From Liolophura sinensis (lineage: Eukaryota > Mollusca > Polyplacophora > Chitonida > Chitonidae), in the NCBI RefSeq assembly GCF_032854445.1, contig NC_088302.1, positions 42,290,191-42,354,190 of the forward strand: 64,000 bases of DNA. Direction: 5' to 3'. The position numbers and the translations under genes were made by a program. Position 1 is the stretch's first letter; each line of letters begins with the position of its first letter. Of this stretch, positions 32,815 through 47,800 are shown in pieces. The notes under the pieces are model-generated. The model did no database searches. It saw only the letters and a program-made list of their open reading frames with translations, and was not told where the DNA came from.

Positions 32815-35800
32815 CTGGAATACGCAAAATAAAAACGGTTTACAAGCAAAGAAAAGTACATTATGGTCATGGTTAACTCTCGCCTGAGAAAGTGCACTTT
32901 GTAAAGCAAATAAATGTCATACAGCTAGTGTTATTGTTATTTGGTTTGAGTTTGGATTTATGGATGAAAGTATATACATTAGAACCAGAGGGCAAATGTG
33001 TCATAATACCTGAAACAATCCAGCGTGTTCGGTGCTGATGGCTAAGGCCTCTCCTAACATATCTTTTCTAGCGAAAAGTCCCACAGCCAAGAGACTCCAC
33101 ATTCCGGACAAAGCGTGAGTACCTACGCAACCTGAAATGTGCAATGTTATATGACATGTCGTTAAACACTTGTGCAATGTTAGTATGCTCTGTCCCGTTT
33201 CCTCCCACCATAATGCTTGCCACCTTCGTAAAGATGAAATACTCTTATATAAATAAATGAAATATTAGTACGTCCATCTGAAAAAAGCACTTTATAATTC
33301 TTTTCAACAGATGTAAACACAATAAAAAGTACCACCGCTGTCAGTCCAAATATTGAATCAGACTGTTAAAAAGAATTGCTAACCATTCCCGCTTATAGTA
33401 ATTCAGGTCGAAGCTGTTGTAACCTGTTGTCTATTCCCCCCTTTGCCATGAATGGTTTGTTTGCAAACTGGTAACATAGTACACTGTATGGATGTATTAC
33501 ACGAGAACAATGGTCAATCCGTGTTTGAACTGAGTTATCATTGCGCGGAAAACGGTACGCCATTCCGTCGACTGACATAGAACAGTACAAGTGTAGAATG
33601 AAAATCTCTATAACCAGCTGGTGATTGGCTTAATGGTAACACGTTCTACAGGTCATAGTTGCTTTCCTTGATGTGATATCAATATAAAGAATAATGAGTG
33701 GACAATAAAAACATTGATAGAAACAATTGCAATTGGGCATTTTATTTATCTCTTTGATTGGTATTTTACGCCGTACTCAAGAATATTTCACTTACAGGCC
33801 AGCATGATGGTCAGAGGAAACTGGGCAGAGCCCGGGGAAACCCAAAACATCGGCAGGTTGATCTGTAATTGCGCAAATCCAGCGTTTACCTGCACGTGAA
33901 TATAGGTAAACTGTTACACAAAGGGCATTTCTTAGCGTCGCGTGGGCCAGGGAGCACTTACCAACTGGATCATCCACTTTCATCCTATCCAACAGTTCCA
34001 CCCCAATGTTTGTGATGAGTGCTCCGATTGATCCGATTACTATTCCCTCCCACGGCTGCGCAAGCGCACAGAAAGCTGTAAGGATTGTATTAAGGATATC
34101 TCATAAATTTCATTTGGATACTGATTTTAAACATTTGGACAATCTGAGAAGCGAGGTGTTATATTTTACGCTATCAAGAGATACTGGTCATTTTATATCA
34201 CGCTGTTATATGTTATGAGACAAATCAAGCAGAAGAAATTACAACAACTTTCACACATGGCAATAACCTCTGTTATAGTCTATTTCTTTTAGAGAGTCGC
34301 CTATATCCTGTCTGTAAAATCAGTCATACTCGGAACCAAAATTGCCTTCAGTCAGTGAAACGTAACAACACAAGCTCTAAATATGGATATGTTTAAAGAT
34401 CATATTCTTGCTAGGGAAATGAAGTAAGAACACTTTTTCTAACTTATAATGTTAATGTTCATAAGCTCTTTCGACGGCAAGAACCAGTTGCCTCGGGTGA
34501 CGTCAAAATTATTCAAATACCAGTGGCATGCTGGGTATTGAGCGGAGTTCAACATGTTTTTAAGGAGTTTAACACCAGTTACCTGAACTGCTGCCAAGGT
34601 TATCGTAAACCTTGTTTCTGACACTGCTATATTTGAAATCGTTCGCACGTTTTAATATAATAAAACCTTAATAAATTAATTTTACTTTATCACTTGTAGC
34701 ATATGATCTCACGGCAGTATAGTTTTAAGGATAGATATCAGAAAATTAACGCAATCTAGTTATTCACAGAGACAGTAGTATAGGCGGTGTTATTGGATGG
34801 AATTTGTTCTAACCGCTGATTGGTGCAGCCATTGTAAAACAAAATAGTCTCCACACTCACGGTCCAGCATACAATTTGTTTTTTTTTTTTAAATAATTAT
34901 GACGTCACACGAGGCAATGCATTCCTGCTGTCGAAATTGAGCTTATGGAGTTTAACATTATCAAATAGAAAAAGTATTTTAACTGCAATTTCTTTACAAT
35001 AGTATGGACGTCCAACTCATCAATGTGCAGAGCTCAGATGGATACGTGACACTGGTAAAGGGCAATTTTGGGTACGAGTACGACTGATTCTACAGAGAGC
35101 TGAATATAGGCGACTATCTAAAATAAGCAGACCGGCAAACTCTAACAAACTGTATTACTGATAATACATATACATTATTCGCCAGCTGAATATTGTCTTA
35201 TGATGCACTGTACATGATACGTATTATATATACATATTTCATTCGTGCAGACCTATCTCTGATATCACCCAGTGTGGTTTAAGTGAAAATAAATTCATGC
35301 ATGAAAGAATATCTAAGTGGGAACAGAAGTGTATTCTTATCGTTAAATACTGGACCATGAGAGAGACTGCTTCAATATCGTTGACAACTGCTCAATAGTT
35401 GTGTAGTTCTCAAATCATGTCCTCTTCGCGTTTTACACATACAGGATTCCTCTCATATGAATTAATCTGAAGCTTTTGTCACCGAAGGCACGTCTACAGG
35501 CTAACGAACAGGACACATTTAATCCCCCAGACATGTCGTGAATGCCGATATGTTTATTCATTGTTATCTCCATTCCCACTAAAATAACCTCAAAAAGTAC
35601 TGTGGCAACTCCAGCAAATGACGCAAAGCGATTCATGAGTCAACATTTCGTGAGGTTTGAAAGTGATTTAAATAAAACCGAAATATTAATCAAATAATAT
35701 TTGTTGGCGTTGCTACAGTACTCTGCTTTATCGCCACACTGAAAACCAGCTACATATAATTTGCCTAGCCCCAAGCCATGGCAAGCCTGGGACGATCTTG

Positions 35801-38800
35801 GAGTTACATCAGGTTTACTGACCGTTCCAAATCCACCTGTGATGCCCACTATTACCCCAATAAACCATATAACCCGTGTCAAGCGTTCCCATGATGACAA
35901 CGTGTGGCCCCATTCACACTGTGTTATTCCTGGCTTACCCGTGATGCCGACCAAAGACCCCAGTACGCCATTAATCATATAGGCCACATCAAATCTGCGC
36001 TTCTTCAGAATGTAGCTGCAACAGTGATAATTTATACTCAATTGGTCTTTGTTAGTTGGTGTTAGTGGTAACCAAATTAAAGTAAAGTCAGTTACTTCTG
36101 ATATACACAAATATCTTCAAAGATAGCAATCGAAGGTCTGTCTGTGACCCGGCTACATGTCTCTTCTGCACCATATGTATCATTTATTTATTTATTTATT
36201 TGATTGGTGTTTTACGCCGTAAAACAAGAATATTTCACCTATACGACGGCGGCCAGCATTATGGTGGGAGGAAATCGGGCAGAGCCCGGGGAAAACCCAC
36301 GACCATCGGACGGTTGGTGACAGACCTTCCCACGTACGGCCCAAGTATATCATATTTTTGGAACAAATTTGATTGCATTACTTAGATGTGAGGAAAGATT
36401 TTAGATGCATATTAAAGTTAAGATTAGCCAAATCAAAAAATAACAGAGAATGCCTGTTTTGTTCAAATTTAACTCTATAAAAAACATAATTGCAGGTCAA
36501 ACTCCTTCTGCTGGTAACAAAGTAGCGAGCACCGGGCATATTAGCCGTTTGTCACCATAGGCATTGACAACAGTAATAACACCCTAAGTGGATGAAAGAT
36601 AGGTGATCCGTAATGGGATGCTAGAGGCCGGCTATTGACGGGTTGGGTAGTGAACTTGTGGTGAACTAATGGTAATTTAGTGCCATCCAACTGAGAAGCT
36701 TAAGTCCCATTGGTATACTCAGACCGTATATTTTAAGCTTTAAATTCGACTCACCTGAGGAGAATGCCTACAAAACCACCGCCCATGGATGCACATAGCG
36801 TGGAGACAGCGGATCTGAAAACACACAAATAAAGAAGCTCTTCAATGCTAAGAAATTCTCGCACAGAAAAACCGTTACAAACGTGATGAACACAGTTTGC
36901 TATTCATTTTCTTCAAAAGGACCTTTTGGATTCCAGGAAAGTCACTTGATGAGTAAAGATTATTACTTGAGCTTAAAGTGTTTCATCTCGATTCCATGCC
37001 TAGTAAGCCGTAACATAACAGATCGGAGGTCTATTATGCTACGGCTTAGCAGGCGTGGAACAGAGATTAAACACCTCAAGCGAATGGTGATAACATACTT
37101 TCACGATAACGATATTGTTTGCCAAAGAGTTCTATATTTCGCGCATGTTTTAGTTTCGAGGGACATTTCTTTGGGATCAGAAATAATCTCGATTTCTTGA
37201 ATAGAATTTTTATTTAGAAGATGGTAATTTGGCTTTGTCAGATATGTATTGTAATGATGCATATGACGCGACAGCAAATTCAAAATCTTTTGCAATTTAC
37301 ATATGTCTGCGAGAAAAAACACGCACTCGGAAGCTATCAGTTTAGAACCGATCCGATGAAAAGTAAAATTATGGTTAAGAATACCCATATTTGATATTTG
37401 GTAGAAAATATACAAATCTGGATTTCACTCTATTTTACAAAAGGAGAACAACCAGCCCATTAATATGACACTCCAGTCACGTGGGATATGTAGAACATAC
37501 AGAATTAAGACTATAAACTACATGACTGTTCTACGTAATAATTTATACATAAAAAACGAGATCTGCACGCTTGTGCATGCTATTTCTTAGCACACAATTA
37601 TGTCAATGGTAAATATTAATAAATTTATATATATATATTGTGTATATTTGCTTATTTATAAGGATTATATTGAGCTTGTATTGAGATATGGTAGAAAACT
37701 AGTTTCTAGATAAGCGACATTATGAAAGGCTTAAGTGCGTTGATTCTACATCCCAGGGTGCAGGGTAATATGCACATTTCCAAAGCTTCTCTCTCTCTCT
37801 CGTGTCTCATCGGTACGATCTGAACTTATTTAAAACCAGGAGAGATAAGCAGTGTGTGGCTCCCTCATACACCGGCTGTTGTTTAGAGGCATTGTGCAAT
37901 ACGCGAAACACTCGCCGGAAAAAATAGTTTCAGTATGTTAACATTGATTAACACCTGGAGAGCAAATAAACAAAACCACACACTGGTTACTGAAGTTACG
38001 GTTTTAAACATGTTTAGAATAAATGAATGAACGATCATGGTTTAATCCCACTTCGATAATATTGAGGTCATATCATGTTTCATGTTGTCCATCCATTTAC
38101 ATTGATGCTGGGGTTGAGGACAAAGTGTTTAACTCGGAATACAGAAGAGCTTCAGACTCGGCTTTGCTCAACCTACCGCTGCGTCGAGTCCTAACCGCTT
38201 GTGTGTGCAAAATAACAACACGACTCGACTGTCGTGTTCCAGTCGTTTACGTGTGCAAAGGTTCAATAAAAAGTTGGATAGCGATCAACGATTGGGACTG
38301 ACGACCGGTTGAGTTATGATGAGTCCTGTATCTCTAACTATACACAGATGCAGGTCAAATATCACCTCTATGTTTACATGAACAGTTGCAATAAATATCT
38401 AACTGAGATACTTTTATATTTTTTTCTTTATTTATGGCATGATATTATGTAAAATACATACATGGACCTTTCAATGCTCTAATACTACTGGACTAAACCT
38501 TGTTTTGGTTACTTCGCTTAAATATAAACATAAACTATGGTAAAGTCCTGGGGAAATACCTGGCGGCGAGTTTCCACTTCTGACCGGATATTCCAAACGT
38601 GCTGCCACAATTGAACCCAAGCCATCCCCACCTACAAACAAATTCACCATCAGTCTGTGATTTCACTGTTAAACAATGGCACGTTTAATCTATGATTAAC
38701 TTCAGTTTCAAATAAACTGACCACTGCACAGATAAATTGTCATGGTGCACAAAAGAACATTCTCTTACAATACGGCGTCAAGAAAGGATAGAGTAGGTCC

Positions 38801-41800
38801 GGGTGATAAATTTACTTTAGTGCGATGACGATAGTTCATATGATACAATGTCTTTTACATCCAACTTTCCAAGTTACACAATGTAAAAGTCAGAATGTCA
38901 GTAATCATGAAGTAAGCAACAGAACGTTATGTATCAATGATACCAAATGACGTTCATTTACCCATAACACCAAATGACGTTCATTTACCCATAACATCAA
39001 ATGATATTCATTTATCCTTGACACCAAATGACGTTCATTTACCCTTGACATCAAATGCCGTTTATTTATCCATTAAAAAGCACTTGCCATAGCATGAACA
39101 TTCCCAAAATAGCGTTCGTTGGAGAACCCATTTCTGGAGGATTTTTGGACTTGTATCTGTTGTGTCGGGGTTTTAACATCAACGTTGCTACAAACGCTGT
39201 CACTCCTCCGACTAAATGGACTGGTCCAGCGCCGGCAATGTCGACAGCGCCCATGTCCTGTAGCCAGCCTTTCGTCCCCCACATCCAGTGAGCAGGAAAA
39301 CAGAAGACAAACGTGTTGAACATAGAGAAGAAAATGTAGGACTCGAGTTTCGTTCTTTCCGCCATCCCACCTAAAACAGTTCCAAATAAGAGGGAAATCA
39401 AAGAAAGTGCGACTACTGTGCAAATGAAAGAAATCTTTTTCTCTTTTTGTTTAGCCATATAATTGGTAGAAAGTAACAAAAAGTGCCGATTACATCTTTT
39501 GTCGAAATGCAATACATAATATAACATGTAGAGGAAAGGCTACTCTCTGAATTAGTGGATAAAACAAATGGACTAGCTATTCAACGTTGGGGGCCCAAAT
39601 CGGTTCAAATCCATGTAATCTCCTGTATTTCACTCTACTTTCGGGACGTAGCTCAAACTTTCAAAATTGGTGAGGGTGAAGGTGTTTAATTTACATTAGT
39701 GACAGGACGAAACGAACCTCAATATTACACATCTGCATGTGACATGGTTATGTACTGATTAACTTAATTGGATAAATATGATATAAACAAATATTACAGA
39801 CTCTTGAGACTTAGACGTCCTTATTTTATACAGTTTGCACAAATATGTGTTTTAAAATCAAAACTGTCAGGATGCCACTGACCAAGTCGGCTAAGCTTTT
39901 TTTCATGAAAGATGATAAGCTCTTGATCAGTGAGGTGGTGGATTCGAGTCCAGCTTTCGACTCTGTCTTTGCTCAAGAAGATTTTTCAAGCAGGTATCTG
40001 GTGTTTTCCTCCGTTCAGGAACTTTACCACCGTCACATGAGTAAAACAGCCTTGAGAACAATGTGTAACATCAGCCTAATAGATAAATAAATAAGTAAAT
40101 TGCCAATCAAGTCACCCCAAAAACCAAGCCTTTGCCTAGGGGTTTATACCTAGCAGCCGTTCTGATCTTCGATGTAGACAGACTTACTTTAATCAAGTCC
40201 ACCGTATACCTATTAGCGTTTGCTACTGATCAAAACTCACAATGAACACACCACAAACACAAGCACGGATTTCCACAGGGCACTGCTAATTTCAGGTTCA
40301 TATTTAATAAAGGGAGGTAAATTTGGCCCATGGTGCCACAGGGGTATTTATGCTTCTCCGTTTTATACATGCTTAAAACAGAGATAATGCCAATTAGCTT
40401 TTTTTTTAATATATTCGTTTTTGACATGTTTTAACGGATATTGTTTTGCAGTATATAAACATCACGGGATGTACAAGCACTGTGGTCAAAACAGGAACGT
40501 TCTACGCCCTAGCAATAAAGTACTATAAACCGAAACATTCTGAAGACGTAGTCAATGTGGTATGAAGTCAGACAATTGTTATAAAGGAGTCTGGCTCAAG
40601 ACAAAAATAATTTTGATACTAAATGGACAAATATTTTACAGGATAACCAAGAGTTCTGGGAAAGGACAGGCTAGCTGTAAATCCATACTAATAGCCCTTG
40701 TAAGTATAATAACTACCAACTGTAACTATCTTATAAACATAGTAATTACTGGCTGATACTCCCTCATTACTGTCCCTGTCTTATTCTAATTAAATATTAT
40801 CTTTTCCTCTAGTTGCTCCTCAGAAAGAGTTCCCCATGATTTGAGGGATAGGTTTTTGGCTCCAGCCTCAGGTTTGGGGATTATCAAATACTCTGGTTAA
40901 ACCGACAGACTGCCAGAACAACGGAACAACACCCATCAAGCAGGCAAAATACAGCTTCCACATAAAAGACATCCATTAACTTCCACTTCCACAGAAATTA
41001 ACCTACATTCTTATCAACACGGATTTATAATCTTCCACTTCCACAGAAATCAAGAAAGTTTCATATCTCCCCCCCCCCTCCCCGAAAAAAATCCACGTCC
41101 ACGGTGATTTATCATCTTCCACTGCAATATCTGTTGACAATAATCAATTCCTATATCCTAAGAAGTTATCAAACTTCCAAGTCCGAGTAGTAATCAACGA
41201 ACGTTCATTTCCATCTGGGCTTTCAAGGAAATTTCCTAAAATACCGTGAACCATTTTCCACTAGGGCTTGAAAGATGCCTTGTGTGAATGGAAGGCGTAC
41301 TACCTACTGAAATATAATCAAAATGCTCTGCGCCTGTACGGCCGAAGATGTGGGACAAGCTCTATTGAACTGAACAGCCACCAAATAACAAGTAATTGGC
41401 ATAAAATGATCAGAGTAATTCAGTTCTAAATATTTCCGTCAACGGCTAATGGAGGCAGTTAAAGTTATTTTTATGCCGAGTTCTATAAAGAGACCATTCA
41501 CTAAAACTGATACTTTACGCTTGACTATAAAATGGGTCTTATTATTTCAAGGAATTTCTGTTGGTACAATTTTCATATTGGGCAGAAGAAAGTAAGATGA
41601 AATATAATGGCAACTACTCACTTCGCTCTTTAGCTCTAGCTAAACATTTTGTTGCCGTGTAATAATGACTTTCTGACACCTGCAAAACCTTTACAATGCA
41701 ATGCAACATTTCTTTTTACATATTGATTCTTCACGGGTCGGATTCTAGAAACCATATTGTGAAAGCTGTTTCATTCGGGAGGAACTTCCACACGTATTTA

Positions 41801-44800
41801 CCTGGAAAGTGCGATGGTTAGACCCTAGGTGAGCATTTAGTTTTTCTATATAACAGCACACAGTTTTTGTGTTTCATTCACGTATTTTGCGATTAAAGCC
41901 TTCACCTTTGAATTCACCTTCTATACAGTGGGTATCAAAACGTGCATAATTCTGTAGCTGTCCAAACACTACCGGTTTGCCCCAAAACGGGAACGCCAAT
42001 GTCCCATTGTGTAGTTAACTTGCCAGCGTAGTGGCCAAATGCAGTTTTATTATGTTGACCTTACATATGGTGTTTATCAAAAGCTGATACCTTTCAGAGA
42101 ATGGCACACAGATTTTATTATCAAACTGACGTTCCGATATTGATTTACTTTTGGATAGAGATGTTGATCAAATCCACTGGTGAAGTTCCACCGACCAACT
42201 CATTATCATCTGAATCTGAGCCATTTCCTGTAATTAGTCATATTTTCAGATGTAGACTGTCACTTTATAGCTGGCTTCCCTTAGCGCTTGCGTTAACAGT
42301 TGTCTATTCACAAAGCCCATACCCGCATCTATCAGGAAGCACAGGTAACGTCAAAACGTGGGTCAACAAATCTGCAGAGCAAATAGAATATACTGTGGCA
42401 ATAATTCCACTTGATCTGTTTTTGTTTTAATAACTGCTGATAAATATCTCCATGTCGTATACAGTGTAAAATACGAAACAGTGGGCAGATAAATTTAGGG
42501 GAGAAAATATAGGGTATACCTATACCTTCAGTATACCTACCATCAGAAAAAATGCACGACAATAATCGCTAGACCCATTACAGAACCAACGTTCACAGCT
42601 AACCACTAAAGAACTAGAAAAGTATATAAAGCAGGCAAATGGGGCGGATCCATGCAAAGAGAGACAGTCAGTAAATTTTCAGTGACGATGGAAAGGCGAA
42701 TGAAATAGATCAGTATTCAAACAGTGTTCCAAGTTAGTTTGTAAGTTATTGGAGATCAAAGTATGTATCTCAGTTACGCTTTGATTGCAACTGTTCCTAT
42801 ATCGAACGTGTCGATCTAATTCAGAGCAAGGAACATACAGTCAGTAGAACCTGCTTCTGAAGAATTAGACACAATTATGAAGTAGAGAGGTAGGGATCCT
42901 GGACACTCTGTCCATATTTGCTTTCAAGGGGAACTGTAATCACTGTAAAACTTAAGACACTTGAGAGGTGAAGGCATTTGCTGGAATATCAATTGACAAA
43001 CTATTTTTTGCAATGACAGGTTTTCAACTTGACTTTAATATGACTCATTTTAGTGGCATTAAAATTGGTAAGGCAAGTAACATTGACACCAAAAATGGCT
43101 TTCTTGAAAAATATTGCGCTTTTCAGTTTTTGTGTGTTTTTTATGATTGGCTTACAAAGGCTGAGCTTTGATTTGTATGTTATGAGCTAGATCTGAGAAC
43201 GGATTCAGTTTTACAAGCTTATCTTTGGAATACAAACCTGTATTCTGACTTTGCAAAAACCTGCACAAGAAGAGTGATCAGTCCAATCTAACAAGGCATG
43301 AAGGTGTCATGAATTCTGCTGAGGGTGTTCACACGGTTTCCAGTTGCGCAATACGCCAATAACGCCCGTCTAATTTATGGCCTTACAGTCTCTAGAGCTC
43401 ATGGGCAAAAAAATTTAAGAATCCAGAATTAATTCCGGAATTAAAATCAATACGCTTGTTTGGTTCCAGACTTGAACACGTTGAAGACACGCACGTGAAA
43501 CGTCTGATTTCCAGATCAGTAAACACACCGATTCAGAACGTTTGATATGGAAGCGAAGCAAGCGACATGGCCAACCGATCTCAGAACAATGGTGGGTAAG
43601 GTTTATGGGTGATAGAAGTCTGGCAGAGAAAGAGTGTAACCAGCCTCCTGATGAGTACAGCCATGCCATACTTTGCGAAAATCAGCTTTCGTTCATGAGA
43701 GTTCGTTGCTGGTACCAATAAATGTACAGCCAACAAGGTTTAAGCTTTATAGTGNNNNNNNNNNNNNNNNNNNNNNNNNNNNNNNNNNNNNNNNNNNNNN
43801 NNNNNNNNNNNNNNNNNNNNNNNNNNNNNNNNNNNNNNNNNNNNNNNNNNNNNNNNNNNNNNNNNNNNNNNNNNNNNNNNNNNNNNNNNNNNNNNNNNNN
43901 NNNNNNNNNNNNNNNNNNNNNNNNNNNNNNNNNNNNNNNNNNNNNNNNNNNNNNACGACAGAAGCTTCAATTGATTTTGTCAGAGTTGTTTACTCTGTAA
44001 CCTAATCAAACTTCCAGTAAAAGCCAAGGTATTATCGACTCTCATTTGTTCGGTGACCTGCTCATATTTCATTTCCACTTTGATCCTTTTGTATAATATC
44101 TGCGCAGACTTTTCGTAATAGATTTTATTCCGTAACGATATTCTTGGCTATAAATCCCAGATGCAGATCAAAGTAAAGCTAAATGCTTTGTTTCTATTTT
44201 AATATTGTCTCAATCAGCCAATCAGCATCGCTCTGTACAACAGCACGGGAACAATTTTACATGAGCCTCCTAAAACCAACATCAAAACTGAAACTTAGGA
44301 AACCAATGCTTGCCTTACATTAACAATAGCTTTCAAATAATCCATTGCAATATTACTTATCACTGGGATCAAAATGATTATTGAAGACCTAAATCTCGTG
44401 ATGTAGATGACGGCAATATAACGAATATCCTATATAATTCATAATGCGGCATAAATCATTCTTTCCGTGCTCAGTACTTCACAGGCTAGTTATAGTGCAT
44501 TAGAACTCGCCGCGGCGGGTCACCAAGCACTACTCACGCCGGCTGATCGAAGGTGACAAACACACTTACCGGAAACTATTGTGGTAGCTGTTGTGGCAAA
44601 GGACGCTTGGAAGAAGAATTTGGAATAAATCCATCCTATTTTTTCCTCCGTATCATGTGAGTTCACGAAGAAATCCCCCCAGCCGCAGAATTTGTTCACG
44701 TAAGGTTCCATCTCCCAAAGCTGAGACCGTAGCCAAACATCCAGTACGTCAGTCCTCCGAAAATCACATCTACTGCATTCTTCACCATAATATTCACCTC

Positions 44801-47800
44801 GTTCTTCATAGACACAGACCCGCTTTCCAGTAGTCCAAACCCTGCCAAGAGATCAGTCGAAACGTTTACGTAAGAATTAGACACAACAACGTACCAAACA
44901 CGTCAGTAGTATATTGATGCCCACACTATAATACGCTATTACCGGTACGTTCTTTTTCCGGCGCATAACAATGTCAAAAGTAACCCAAGAAAACTGTTAT
45001 ATGCATGACGCCGCATTTGGGTTTCAACTGGCGTCAAATCATTAGCTTTACGATACTGATTTTTTCTATTTCACAAATACCCTGCGGATGGCCTTTGTGT
45101 TTCCCCTTGTTCTGTCCGGTTTCCCCTCATCATAATGGCACACAATCGTATAATTGCAATATTCTTGCTTACGGCGCAAAAATACAAATCAAATAAATAA
45201 ATATTTTGTAGATAATCCAGGCAGTAAAAATAAATACGTTCGTAAGGACTTTTCAGGCTGTAATTTCTGCATTGCAAATTACATTTGTTTGGGTGGCAAT
45301 GCACTAAATGTCTAGATGGTGGTTAATCTGTCTTTTTGAAAATTAAATTGTGTACTAAAATCGACAAAAAATACCTAGATTTCGAAAGCTGTTTTGGTTT
45401 CTTGTTAATTTCTGCCTTTAGGACGACTTTCAATGCGTAAACGGGGAATGAAGTACTCATTCGTTACAAGAGAAGAGTGGTCAAGTCAGCCCGGAACCCT
45501 TGTGATCAATTGTTATTTGTACCTTTGGTATGACTTTTAGTGGGTAAACTGGGAATGAAGTACTCATTCGTAACCAGAGAACAGTGGTCAAGTCAGCTTG
45601 GAACCCTTGTGATCGATTGATATTTGTACCTTTGGTATGACTTTAATGGGTAAACAGGTAATGAAGTACTCATTCGTAACCAGAGAACAGTGGTCAAGTC
45701 AGCTCGAAACCCTTGTGATCGATTGTTATTTGTACCTTTGGGATGAATTTTAGTGGGTAAACTGGGAATGAAGTACTCATTCGTTACAAGAGAACAGTGG
45801 TCAAGTCAGCTTCGAACCCTTGTAGTCTATTGTCATTTGTGCCTTTGGGGTGAATTTTAGTGGGTAAACTGGGAATGAAGTACTCATTCGTTACAAGAGA
45901 ACAGTGGTCAGATCAGCTTGGAGCCCTTGTGATCGATTGTTATTTGTACCTTTGGTATGACTTTTAGTGGGTAAACTGGTAATGAAGTACTCATTCGTAA
46001 CCAGAGAACAGTGGTCAAGTCAGCTTGGAACAATTGTGATCTGTCGTTCATTTGTGTCTTTGGGTGTCTTTTACTGGGTAAACTGGGAATGAAGTACTTA
46101 TTCAAGAGAACAGTGGTCAAGTCAGATTAATTGGAACCGAGTCGCCAATGCGGGAGAAAGGGTTCCTCGTTCAGTAAGTGGTGAAACTATAGTCTACTTC
46201 CTTTACAGAGTTGCCTATATTCACCTCTGTGTAAAATCAGTCATAGTCCCTCCCAAAGTTGCCTTTAGTCAGTGACACGTAACAACACAAGCTCTACTGA
46301 TATGTTGAATATCCATATTGTTGCAAAGAAAATGCAGTCCAAATACTTTTTCTAATTCATAATATTTAACTCCATAAGCTTAGTTTCGACAACAAAAACA
46401 CATTGCCTACGCTGACGTCATAATTATTCAAAAGCAAGTTACATGTTTGGCAATGGGCGTAGAGAGTAATTTTTTTTACAATGGCTGCACCAACAAGCGG
46501 TTAGAACAAACTCCATGCAGTAATACAGTCTACATTATTGTCTCTGAAAATAGACACATCGCGTTAATTCCCTAACATCGATCTATAAATCTATACTGTC
46601 GTGAGATCAAATACTATAAAATATATTGCATTTATTAAGCTTATATTAGTCTAAAACGTGTAAACAATGTCAATTTCAGTAACAGGGTTTACAGTGAAGC
46701 CGATAGCAGTTTAGGTAACTGGTGTCGCCCTCCGCCAAAACATGTTGAGCTCCGCCAAAAGGTTTTTGAATAATTCTGACGTCACTCGAGGCAATGGGCT
46801 CTTGACACCGAGTTAATGGACTTTAGCATTATGATTAGAGAAAGTGTTATAACTTCATTTTCTTTGCAAAAATATGAACTTCCAATGTCTACGTGTAAAA
46901 CTTGCGTTGTTATGTGTCACTGACTAAAAGCAAATTTGGTAGCAAGTATGACTGATGTTATCGACAGCTGAATGTAGGCGACTGGTCCAAAAAAAATAGC
47001 ATTAGTTTTGCTATTCGTACAACAATTTGGAACATTAATTTATTCAGGCATTAAGGGCCAATGAAATAGCTCCTTGAACAGAATTACTTCAGTGGTGTAG
47101 TTTCGCAATTATACCCTTATTTAAAAAATAAACTCTCACAGACAGGGCTGTTTATTATATAGTTATTTCTAAGAGGATTAAGTATTTAAGCTTACGTGTT
47201 TCTGATCGCTTAAACTGGACAGACAATACATGTATACGGCCGTATGTTTACATCCGTCATGGGCTCATTAAATCAGCGGGGATAAGCGGAACAGAAAAAG
47301 ACAAAACGTGAATAATTTATCATTTTGACTTTTACCTAGAAAAGATAATAATCCCCAGCGGAAAGGAAGTCTTATGACGCAAAGCCCTTTGTTTTAACCA
47401 GCCTACCCAATACCCCATTAGTGTTAAGGTATCTTCAGAGAAAGTCGTTATGAGCTGTTTGTAAGGTATCCCTGATGAGATCGATCGATTCCTATAATCT
47501 CTTCTTCAGTTGTGCATCGATTGCCTTCTTTGCTTCATACAGTCCTTTTGTTGTCAATCCCCAATTCTATTTCACTTACCTACATCCATTTTGTGCATGT
47601 GACAATAGTAGCGTAAACATCTATTCTGGAAACCCCTTCAAAATCGATGTAAACCAGAGCTATTTATTTATAGTCTCGATACCGTGATGAAGTTGACTGT
47701 TGTTGTAAAAATGACACCAAGGAAAATGAGTACCGTATAAGACAAGGCAAAACAATGCCGAGCTAGAATACCTACTGCAGATTTCGATTTGACGGTCATG

